The translations under genes were made by a program, and so were the position numbers. Below, in pieces: positions 55,740-64,000 of a DNA stretch of 64,000 bases. Source of the DNA: Canna indica (lineage: Eukaryota > Streptophyta > Magnoliopsida > Zingiberales > Cannaceae); contig CP136890.1 of the NCBI GenBank assembly GCA_034359265.1, positions 55,297,501 through 55,361,500 of the forward strand, read 5' to 3'. The notes beneath the pieces were generated by a model, which made no database searches, was not told where the DNA came from, and was given only the letters and a program-made list of their open reading frames with translations. Position 1 is the stretch's first letter. Every line of letters begins with the position of its first letter.

Positions 55740-56508
55740 GGCAGCCCCATGGCGAGATAGAGCTCCCAAGAAATCCTAGGATGATGGCCTTGGTTCGCCC
55801 GATGGTTCCGGTGGAACCCTTAGAACATCCATATTCATCCTTATTTACTTTATACTTTTATTTATTACTTTTGCTTCAATTGTTGATAGCTTAGATAATT
55901 TTAATTGCATAAAGAATCCCTCCATAGATATTGAGTCCAAATGGCTAAGGTATTTAGAATACCGGTCATGCCTTCCATCGTTATGGGGTACAAGTGTGTC
56001 TATTGTCACAACGGGTTTGTTGAGCAAACACAAGGCCTTTTATGCTGATAGACACGATGCATCTCATATGTAAAATACCCTTGTGTCTCTATTACTAGCT
56101 TGAACGTGACTTACTTTCTTGAGCAAACTCAAAGTGGTTGTTTTCTCACTGGAGTATACGAATGATGGGTCTAACTCAACTAGGGCTCATTGATTTGTTG
56201 TGTAAACACAAGGCCATGGTTCCCCTAGAGGCAAAACTTGATGGAAGTCACATAGCGATGTGATAGGTAAAGTGCTATCAACCCATGGACCTATTATGGT
56301 TTGTCGTGTTAAATGTGAGACCCGAGTAGGAGAAGTGGGGTTCCATCTTCCCCTAAGTCTACCAATGAGGGCTTCCCGCTTCGAATAGGAGAGTCATTTG
56401 GGGACTATGAAAATTAGTAGGAGCCATGATTAATCAAAATACCTCAATAATCATGGATATAACATATCTGCTTATTTATGTTTTTCTTTTCATTGTAGCA
56501 TATTTAAC
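55740..56508 (+). other. C2 leader, downstream part
   Basis: It continues the C2 leader after G3. GGCAGCCCCATGGCGAGATAG and GATGATGGCCTTGGTTCGCC match the C1 leader near 8600-8680 in reverse, and the rest follows C1 to about 7900. It holds TTTGTTGAGCAAACACAAG-type repeats as in C1. The C1 leader open frame is interrupted by stops here. Confidence 0.75.
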
Positions 56509-58373
56509 ATGTCACCTTCACCGTCGTTGTGCTGCATTCTTGATGGTAATAAATTAACTAGACAAAATTATGTCAATTGGTTGCGAAATTTGAGGATTGT
56601 CCTCACCCGGGAGAGACTTCCTATGTTCTTGATAACCGGCCACCGGATGTCCCTTCTCAAAGGGTTACCGAGGAAGTAAGGGTCACTAACAAGAAGTGGC
56701 AAGATGACAACACTACTTTTCAGTGCATTATGCTCGCCTCTATATTTGATGTGTTGCAGCGAGTTGGTGTTTGGCTTTTGTAGTGTTGGCTATATTTGGC
56801 AAAACTATTCTAGGTTATTCTGAATTAAATGGACAGTCACAACTATGAGGAGTTCTATTTGTTGAAAATAGTTACAATCGTGTGAGGATAATTTCAACTG
56901 CTCCAACAAACTATGGATTTCGGGATAAGGATATTGCGCAAATGATGACATTTGGTTTCCAGTATTAATGATGATTCTATTTTATATCTCATATATTTTT
57001 AAATCATTTTTAATTATTTGTTTAATGCTTATGGAAGAAATGAAGTAGTATTCATTGATGGGCTGACAGCCTTTATGATCGGAGTTAATTATGGATGAAA
57101 TGAAGTGGTCTTCATTAATGTGCAGACAATTTTTTTTAAAGCTTTTATGGCGGCAGTTTTTTTTGAAGCTTTTATGGTCGAATTATTATGATGTGTTATG
57201 ATTGTCTTTTGAGTTTGAAACTGCTGAAGTTAAGATCCTTTCTTAAGTGACATTTATGGAAGTTGGTTGCCCTTCTCTATTTATGATCTACTCCTATGGA
57301 TCCACTCATATGTGCATAACTGTGTTGCCAGTTATATGAGAAGTTAAGACCGCTGACTGCCGACTACTGAGTGCAGATTGCTGAGTGCAAGATTGCTGAG
57401 TGCAACATAGCTGAGTGCAAATAGCAACAATCTATCCTTCTTATCTTCAAGTGAAGTTGGTTTTGGGCTGATAACTCGCTACAACACAAGGATTGTGTGG
57501 AGGACGAAACTCTATTGTCGGGATGTCAAAGAGAGGCAAGTTGGTATGTACTCATAATAGCAAATAAGTTATTATTATTTCCAATTCACTATAGTACTAG
57601 TAGTCGGATTTTGGGTGTGAAATCCTGAGGACTTATATTGTACTTATAGAGAGTGGATTTGACATATATCCGATGAGTGCCCCGCAGATTAGGTGACATG
57701 TTTAGTCACTAAATTGCGTAAACAAACCTTTGTGTTTATGTGTGATTTTTATTTTAGTTCTTACTTTGCTACTAGTAGCAATTGCAATGGCAATTGTGAC
57801 TTCCTATTCAACTGCCCTTAATAGAAGTTCCTTTAAAGACATATACTGTCACAGCGACAACTTGAAAAGATGGACACTAGAGCTATCCTCTCTCACATCA
57901 ATTAGTTGTCTGGTGAAGAGAGCCAGACTGCTAGGTTTAAGCTGTCAAAGCAACTCTTCCAGGCCAAGATGACGGCAGGGACCTCTATTGAAACCCATAT
58001 CCTCAAACTAATCAATTTGATCGAGAGGTAAGAGAAATTGGACATAAGCATCGATAAGGGGCTAAGTCAGTACTTAGTACTCCAATCCCTCTCGAATTCA
58101 TTTTTCACAGTTTGATGATAACTTCCACATAAATAAGCTGGATGTCTCGCTTCCCGAGCTCCTTAATATGCTAAAGACTGTGAAACTTATGAAGGATAAG
58201 GACATAGATTCGTTAGTGGGAGAGGCCATTGGGGCAAAGTTACACTCAGTTAAGAATGAAGTGAAAACAAAGTTGTGAAACCTTTGAAGAAAAGAAAAGT
58301 TGTTCCCAATGGCACCTACTACCATTGTGGCAAATATGGCCACTAGAAGCACAACTGCATGGAGTATTTTGTA
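56509..58373 (+). pseudogene. C2 gag, split by an insert
   Basis: The start is the ATG at 56509 (MSPSPSLCCILDGNKLTRQN, then YVNWLRNLRIVLT), better preserved at the N-terminus than in C1. The frame shifts soon after. Gag is interrupted at 56763-57851 and resumes with LSKQLFQAKMTAGTSIETHI near 57940, KLDVSLPELLNMLKTVKLM near 58135 and a zinc knuckle near 58315 in which one position has become a stop (YHCGKYGH-stop-KHNC). It ends 58373 at the MULE terminus. Gag is the RNA-packaging protein; this copy is dead. Confidence 0.8.
56763..57851. mobile_element. 1.1-kb insert in C2 gag, type uncertain
   Basis: CAGCGA occurs at both edges (56757-56762 and 57852-57857), and the C1 gag has a single copy at the matching point, so DNA of 1,089 bases has been added with a probable 6-base duplication. 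No convincing terminal inverted repeats are seen. Inside are three copies of GCTGAGTGCAA (57365-57420), a near-repeat of GGAAGAAATGAAGTAGT/GGATGAAATGAAGTGGT, and AT-rich DNA, but no coding frame with a motif. It resembles a solo LTR or a small non-autonomous element. Confidence 0.6.
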
Positions 58374-58560
58374 GGGTAAATACCTAAATACATCATGAAC
58401 TTTCGATGTTATCTCATTTGTGACCAAATCCAAAATAATACCAAATTACATCATGAACTTTGAGACTGATATCAATTATATCCTCCCGTCATCTCTTCGT
58501 CGTTTTCATCGTTAACTGCATCACGTGGCATGCCCATGTGGAATAAAATAATATTTTTTT
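58374..58560. repeat. left terminal region (TIR) of the MULE
   Basis: It starts GGGTAAATACC at the exact point where C2 gag stops. The motif CATGAACTTT occurs twice about 50 bases apart. TCGTCGTTTTCATCGTTAAC and CACGTGGCATGCC follow. The Pack-MULE terminus (GAGTAAATACCC...TATGAACTTT, then CGTCATTTTTGACCG and GATGTGGCACG) has the same layout. The partner TIR is outside the window, so its length cannot be measured. Confidence 0.65.
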
Positions 58561-59050
58561 ACACATCATTAAAAATAAATTTAAAAATATTTTTTTTAAA
58601 AAAAAACTTTTCCCTCGTTCCACGTCATCTTCACCACTCGTCATCTTCACCATTCACCCGATACCCTAAAAAATAGTCGCCATCGCGCGCCATCTTCACC
58701 CGATGCCCTAAAATCCACTCGCCATATTCGTCCTAAATCCCCAAATCCCAGACACTCGTTGATCCCCACTCGTAGAGACAACCTGAGACGCTCACCGGTG
58801 CCCTAACTTTTGAAGGAGTTTTCTACCTGTGCTTTGTCAACGAGGAGGAGTTGTCTTCTTCATAGCTATCACCACCCAATAAGATTAGTTAGTGTGTAGC
58901 TTAGTAGTAGCTCACCATAGCTCACTGTCTTCTTCGCCCTAAATCACTGTGTAGACGATCATTGAAGAATCTCCCCTATCTGATTCCACTAATTCATAGT
59001 AGCTCACCTTACCACTCCCTTAGCTTACTATTTCACTCATGCACTTAGCT
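58561..59050 (+). other. MULE DNA between TIR and GRF gene
   Basis: No gene is seen. Repeated CGCCATCTTCACCCGATGCCC / CGTCATCTTCACC units (58620-58715) and cytosine-rich DNA are consistent with a promoter and 5' untranslated region for the downstream GRF gene. That role is inferred from position. Confidence 0.45.
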
Positions 59051-59604
59051 ATGACATCAATATCAAATATAGAAGCAGAGGAAACATCAGCTTCCTCAAT
59101 TGTTGATAGACCAATGTGTGATCATTCAATTGAAGCTCGGCTATTAACTTCAAGAACAGTAAAAAATCCTGGGAGACATTTTTGGACGTGTGCCCACTGG
59201 TAGGTAAATTAATTTAATGAATTTCAACCTAAAAATGTATTTTATTTGGTTGTTTGTGTTAATATAATTTTTTTGAAAAACAATGTTTTGTAGGATCGTC
59301 AACGCGATTGTGGTTTTTTTGTGTGGCTTGACCCTATATCTTCTAATCGAGATTATGAAGATATAAGATTCCCGAGAAGCGAGAAGGAATATCTTGCAGA
59401 GAAAATCAACCTGATGGAAGAGAAAAATAAATTTTGCTAGACAATTTAGCCATCGTGAAAGAGAAAGTGAAAAGATTAGAGGAGGAAAAAAAGATGTTGG
59501 AGCATCAATGTGAAGTTTTCAAGATGGCAAGTAGGAGAATTCATATGTATTTTTGTGTGGTGATATGTGCTTGGATGGTGAATTACTTTATGTTATGGTG
59601 TTGA
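59051..59604 (+). pseudogene. GRF zinc-finger, coiled-coil protein gene of the MULE
   Basis: Exon 1 starts at the ATG at 59051 and reads MTSISNIEAEETSASSIVDR, then CDHSIEARLLTSRTVKNPGR and HFWTCAHW before TAG/GTAAAT. Exon 2, after TTTTGTAG at 59286-59293, reads DRQRDCGFFVWLDPISSN, then a coiled coil (EYLAEKINLMEEKNK; after a one-base frame change, LDNLAIVKEKVKRLEEEKKM) and a C-terminal hydrophobic segment (MYFCVVICAWMVNYFMLW), ending at TGA 59602-59604. The GRF finger (C-x-H, then C, then C, with NPGR and CGFF-W-D) binds single-stranded nucleic acid in known proteins. Many small plant GRF proteins share this finger, coil and tail-anchor order. A TAG at the exon 1 end and the frame change suggest decay. 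Confidence 0.7.
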
Positions 59605-60727
59605 ATACTTAAGGTTATATGGTTGTAATGAAACATCTGTATTTGATAACTTATTTTTGGTGTTGAGTACTTTATGTTATCAGTAATGAAACAACCTGAT
59701 GTAATGAAGCATTTATCTTAATTTGGTGTAATGTATTTGATATCAATATCTGTATTTTGGTGTAATGAAGCTATCAGGATAACTGGATATAACTAATATC
59801 AACTGCTGATATCAGTAACAACTGATATCTGATATCAATATCAGCTATCAACAGATAACTGATATCAGCATCAGCTATCAACTGATATCAGATATCAGAA
59901 TCAGTATCAGCTATCAGCTGATATCAGCATAACTGAAACTGAACTGAAACTTATTGAAACTTACTGAAAACATAACTTCATCAATTCACAATGAAAATAA
60001 CTAATATCAGCATCAGCTTTCAGTGAAACACAATGATATTAAATAACAGGGGATAGCATGTTGACAATGAAAATAATTGATAGCATTTTGACATAACACA
60101 ATGAAACTGAAATTGGATATATTTTGACATCACTGATATCAATTGCTGATAATTGATATCAGTATCAGCTATCAGCTGATATCAGATACCTGACAGTATC
60201 AGCTGATACTGATATATCAACTATCAGGTTAAATGGATATTAACAGTGATATTAAACGACAGTGGATAGCTATTAGTGAAACACAGCTATCAAATAATTG
60301 ATATCAGTATCAGCTATTGGTGAAACACAATGATATTAAATAAAAGTGGATAGCATGTTGACAGTGAAAATAACTAATATTAACTTTAACATAACATAGT
60401 GAAATTGAAACTAGATATATTTTAACATAACTGATATCAATTACTAATAACTGATATCAGTATCAGCTGATAACTGATACCACTATTAGCTATCAGCTGA
60501 TATCAGATACTCGATAGTATCAGCTTGAAACTTACCGAACAAAACTTCATCAATTCACAATGAAACAAAATCTATATTTCAAAATATCATAGTATCATCA
60601 TAGTATCAACATAACTTAGGCCATTCAAAACATGAAACTTAGGTCATTCAAAATCAACGTTTACAGTGTCAATCACAATGACACAATATCAAAATGATAG
60701 TATCATATTACAATGTCTAACAACAGT
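59605..60727. repeat. ATATCAG palindromic repeat array between the convergent genes
   Basis: From about 59790 to 60560 the motifs CTGATATCAG, TATCAGCTATCAG and CAGCTGATATCAG recur dozens of times in irregular order, mixed with TGAAACACAATGATATTAAA and GGATAGCATGTTGACA repeats of about 60-100 bases. Because GATATC and CAGCTG are palindromic, the array could fold on itself. No frame is coding. It lies exactly between the 3' ends of the two MULE genes. Confidence 0.75.
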
Positions 60728-63700
60728 TCAATCATCTATTGTTTCTGTCTCATTTTGTCCACCAATAGGAGAAGTCTGAGATGCTTGGAACTCTTCTCTT
60801 GCTTCTCTTGCTTCTCTTGCTACTTGTAAGCGTCGAACTCTCATATATCGTTCTCGAATAATTGAGACACTTCATTCTCCTCGGCTTGAACAAGTTGACA
60901 TTCCACTACCGGGCATCTACAAAAAAAATAAGCATGAATTAGCTCTCCAAATTGAAATAACTTGTAATATGAAAAAGTTAGTAAACTAATTTGTATTACT
61001 CTATAGTAAGTGTTCCTTGTTTCCTCTCCAACAAGCACGGCAAATCCTTGTGAAGCCATAGCTGTTTCTCTGCATATTGCCTAAAACACACCAATTTATA
61101 TTAGAATGTTAATGCTGATAACAAAAGCATAACTCAAGTCCACTTATTGCCACTCTACTGCTACTTGGGTCATCTCTTACAGAGTTGGATGCTCTCCCTC
61201 TTGATCTTCCTCTGCTTGATGTGGAGGCTCTACCTCTGCCTCTGCCTTTGCTTGATGTGGATTCTCTACCTCCACCTCTGCTTGATGTGGAGGCTCTGCC
61301 TCTACCTCTGCTTGTGCCCTAAAATATTAGGTTACTATTAGGTTACTGCTTAACAACTTAATAATGAAACTTAACAATGGAACTTAACTTACCTCCTCCA
61401 CTGGTGCAGTTGATGAAACTCCCCTAAGTGGACATTTTCGCTTATTTTGACCTTCCTTGAAACACAACTGACATGAAATGGATGTTCCATGTCTCGAGTA
61501 CCTTGATGGTTGGCTATTATCCTCATTCATTTCTCTTCTCCTCACCTTCTTTGGTGTCCCTTGCATCTTTTTGGCATGTGGTGGCAAACAATGGGGGCCA
61601 TCCACATTGGGCCAAGTATCCTTCCCGGTCAATGGTTCAATAAAATTTGCATAAGTCTTTAGGTAAGCATCTCTCTTAAAGTAATCACTTACATACATGG
61701 TTACATGGTATACCGGTTAGATCCCACCGCCGACAAGAACAACTATGACAGCCAATGTTTACAACATGAATCTTGCACATATATTGAACTTCAAATTTCA
61801 AGTTCCCACTTGGTGTAACAATACAAAACCTGCTTTCCTCTTTGTTAATCTCTAATTTTTTCCTTATATTCGGACAGATATCATCAGTCCACTTCATAAT
61901 CATCACTCTCTTCATATACATCCTTTGCATTAGCGAATGTCGTATCTCCTCAAGCATATCAACAATTGGTTTGCTTCTTGCATTTTATATGTAACCATTG
62001 AATGTCTCTGATATATTGTTGGTCACATTATCTGACTTGCAATTTGTACTAATGTATGCTTGACAGAATTTTATTAGCCCAATGGAGATGAAAGCTTGGT
62101 GGGCCTAAGGTGAATCTGCTGCCATCTCTTCTAACACTCTATTTAGCTCAAATTCTTCCGAAGATCTCACTGCCTTCTAGAACAATGATTTGTAGTAGTG
62201 GCCATTGAACCTCTTCTTCCAATTTGCGTATAGATGTCTTGTATAATTTTTGTGCTCGACAAATGGTACTCGTTCCAACAGGGCATGTTCAAGTCCCTAC
62301 AATAAACAAATGTAACATGAACCCCAAGAAAGAGTATTTCAAAAATGATTATTTAATTGAAAAATTGATTACCTTTTGTTGGTTGCTCACAATTGTCATA
62401 CCATATCCTTTAGTAATTTGGAGGTCATCAGAAAACAATCCCAAGAACCACTTCCAAGCATCGTAATTTTCACCTTCAACCACTGCCCAAGCTATAGGAA
62501 ACATTTGGTTGTTTCCATCTACACCAATGGCTGATAGCAACTGTCCACCTAGAAAGGTTTTCAAGAAACATCCATCAAACCCGATAATTGGATGACAACC
62601 TTGGAGAAAACCATTTTTAAGTGCATCAAACCCAATATATATTCTTTTAAATATAGGGGGTGCACCGGTATACTCCCTTTCACAAACAATTTGGAACAGA
62701 CTTGTTGGGTTCTTCCTTTTAGGTTCTGATACATATGGACCCAAAAGTGCATAGTGGTCCTCCACCGAACCTCAAAGCTTTTCTAGGGCAGCCGACCTCA
62801 CTCTATACCATTTTGCCTTAGGCAATGTTATAAAAAAATTTGATTGAAAATCTTGTGACATAAGCTTGACATCCCAATTTGAATTACTTCTAAAAGTTTC
62901 CAAATAGTAATTTGATAGCCATTCCATAGTTGCTTGTCTATTTGACATACTTCTAGAACATTTGTGTACCTTCTCATAAGACTTGATGATGAACGTGGCT
63001 TTATGTTGGTTCCAACTACCATAAATCCTCCACGGACAACTTCCCAAACACTTTGCTTCTATTCTTTCCTTACAACATCTCACCCATCTTATATTTACAC
63101 CATTGGACAATGCGTATGACTGCACAGCTTGCTTAAATTGCTTCATAGACTCATACTTCATTCCAATTTCAAATCTAATATCTTCCATCTTACACTTTGG
63201 ATTATAAATCTTGCCATGTTGATTTTTCCTTCTTGAATCTACAACCTCTGTTTCACTGTTCGCTGTAAGCACTTCATCATCACTTGCATCATATTCACTA
63301 TGCAATGATTCATTATCATCTACTCTTTGACTTGGAGGTATGCTACCACTTGTAATCTGAACTGGTACTTCCATTATTTCACTTGGATGAGTCAAGTCAG
63401 CTTCACACTGGACTAGCACAGGTATTGCATCATTCAAGTTACCACTGTCAAATGATAAAGATGCTATTGGGTCATATAAGTTGGGAGGATATTTCTTACG
63501 TAGTATATCTTCATTCTTCATGGTTCTTGCCTCTATGTATTCATCATCAGTGAAATCCTCAAATTCACTTGACATTAATTCATCATCAGCTTCTCCAATA
63601 GGTAAATTTGCATCATATGATGAAGTAGAATTGTCACCATCACTTTGCCCAACTGGTTCTATTGCAAGTTGTCCTCCTTCAAGTGATGTGGCTTGTTCAA

Positions 63701-63998
63701 GTGGTTCCATCGCAGTTTCTTCTCCCTGAAGTGATGTGGGTTGTAGTACCTCTGAAAATTGCAATGACTTTCTTTGTTGGAAAGCTTGATAAACATCAGG
63801 AGTATCACTTGAACAACTACTACCAGAATAACTATCTGCCTTGGCCTTTCCCTTTTGCTTTGCCTTTGGCATTTGCACAAACTGATATCTTTCCATATCA
63901 TCTAAGCTACTACTATCTGAATTGCTATTTGTCTTTCCCATATCAGCAGATTCTGGTTTTTTAACAAGGGTGACTGCCTTTGCCTTTCTCTTTCCCAT
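60728..63998 (-). pseudogene. MuDR-type transposase gene (mudrA-like)
   Basis: Exon 1 (62373-63998) starts MGKRKAKAVTLVKKPES. A long Ser/Asp/Glu-rich N-terminus is followed by the MuDR DNA-binding domain (FEIGMKYESMKQFKQAVQSY, CKERIEAKCLGSCPWRIYGS, VHKCSRSMSNRQATMEWLSN). An in-frame TGA (62772-62774) precedes GSVEDHYALLGP. The catalytic core reads PIIGFDGCFLKTFLGGQLLS and FPIAWAVVEGENYDAWKWFL; the second catalytic aspartate of the usual SDxQKGL is asparagine here (VSNQQK). Exon 2 (from 62296) continues the core with three more stops. It ends in the SWIM zinc finger CHSCSCRRWDLTGIPCNH near 61700. A CCHC-like knuckle (CQLCFKEGQNKRKC, histidine replaced by glutamine), an RG/ST-rich tail (about 61150-61318) and a last exon ending TETIDD (stop 60728-60730) follow. 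It would cut and join MULE ends in the nucleus; this copy cannot. Confidence 0.88.
61145..61318 (-). repeat. repeats encoding an RG- and STSS-rich transposase tail
   Basis: On the minus strand, units of about 39-42 bases encode SRGRGRASTS, SRGGGREST, SKGRGRGRAST and SRGRSRGRAS. They form an exon after TTTTAG at 61319-61324. Arginine-glycine-rich tails of this kind are common at the C-terminus of plant MULE transposases and may bind nucleic acid. Confidence 0.6.
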
Positions 63999-64000
63999 AT

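Larger units (their letters stand above)
45845..58373 (+). mobile_element. Ty1/copia C2, related to C1, split by G3 and cut by the MULE
   Basis: This is a 5'-truncated copy of the C1 family on the plus strand. It comprises the LTR tail (45845-45980), primer site (45985-45997), leader (45998-46710 and 55740-56508) and gag (56509-58373), ending where the MULE begins. Gypsy G3 (46711-55739) is inserted in the leader, flanked by GGCAC/GGCAG. A further 1.1-kb insert lies in gag. No pol remains in the window; it should continue beyond the MULE's other end. Confidence 0.82.
58374..64000 (-). mobile_element. MuDR-like element (MULE) with a second GRF zinc-finger gene
   Basis: The left terminus GGGTAAATACCTAAATACATC starts at 58374 inside the C2 zinc knuckle; the other end lies beyond the window. 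A MuDR-type transposase gene is on the minus strand (60728-63998), reading inward from the unseen end. A GRF zinc-finger gene is on the plus strand (59051-59604), reading inward from the left end. The genes converge on a spacer of ATATCAG-type repeats. The terminal ~190 bases hold the repeat ACATCATGAACTTT twice (58395, 58448) and ATCACGTGGCATGCC, plausible TIR features. The target duplication would be TATTTTGTA if 9 bases. Both genes carry stops, so the copy is probably inactive. Confidence 0.82.

Noticed and set aside
59051..59604. GRF zinc-finger gene as an unrelated host gene or functional gene
   Set aside because: It lies inside the MULE between the terminus and the transposase, so it is listed as an element gene. 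The TAG at the exon border and a frame change make a working product unlikely.
1..64000. tRNA or rRNA genes
   Set aside because: No cloverleaf with A and B boxes or rRNA core motif was recognised. The tRNA-like hits are the retrotransposon primer-binding sites.

Overview
This window is intergenic nuclear DNA of a flowering plant. It is made almost entirely of transposable elements nested inside one another, and I see no intact host gene, tRNA, rRNA, CRISPR array or bacterial feature. The plant assignment rests on Ty1/copia and Ty3/gypsy chromovirus elements primed by initiator-Met tRNA, SIRE/Maximus-type LTRs, a CACTA (En/Spm) element with plant transposase-associated domains, Mutator-like elements (MULEs), and captured fragments of plant genes (a YUCCA flavin monooxygenase and a CML45/46-type calmodulin-like protein). 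The captured fragments are rich in G/C at third codon positions, which hints at a monocot. The species cannot be named from sequence alone.

Layout. 1-1868: SIRE-type LTR pieces. 1869-11211: copia element C1 on the minus strand, with two LTRs and a decayed gag-PR-IN-RT-RH internal region. 11212-15277: a mosaic of SIRE-type 3' internal DNA and LTR fragments in both orientations. 15278-29798: chromovirus gypsy element G1 (minus). It is split at 19745-26983 by a non-autonomous SIRE-like element (SIRE-N, minus) that keeps gag and carries a 'putative plant transposon protein' ORF in place of pol. 29799-30710: another SIRE-type LTR piece. 30711-33123: a gypsy LTR whose last ~13 bases lie at 38267-38279, because a 5.1-kb CACTA element (33124-38263, 3-bp target duplication ATT) landed in it. 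The CACTA element itself contains a ~2-kb Pack-MULE (35854-~37866) holding YUCCA and CML fragments. 38440-45289: a gypsy LTR split by a doubly deleted gypsy element, G2 (39466-43769, target duplication ATACA). 45551-45844: SIRE-type LTR piece. 45845-58373: copia element C2 (plus), related to C1. It is split by gypsy element G3 (46711-55739), the only gypsy copy with both LTRs nearly whole, and by a 1.1-kb insert in gag. 58374 to the window end: a large MULE inserted in C2.

The best candidate for something new is the terminal MULE. Its transposase gene (minus) and a second gene encoding a GRF zinc finger plus coiled coil and a C-terminal hydrophobic segment (plus, starting near the left TIR) converge on a palindrome-rich ATATCAG spacer. 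This is the gene arrangement of maize MuDR (mudrA/mudrB), with an unrelated protein in the second position. The Pack-MULE has a terminus resembling that of this MULE, so it may be a non-autonomous relative. Nearly every coding region carries stops, frameshifts or lost catalytic residues, so all are annotated as pseudogenes or remnants.
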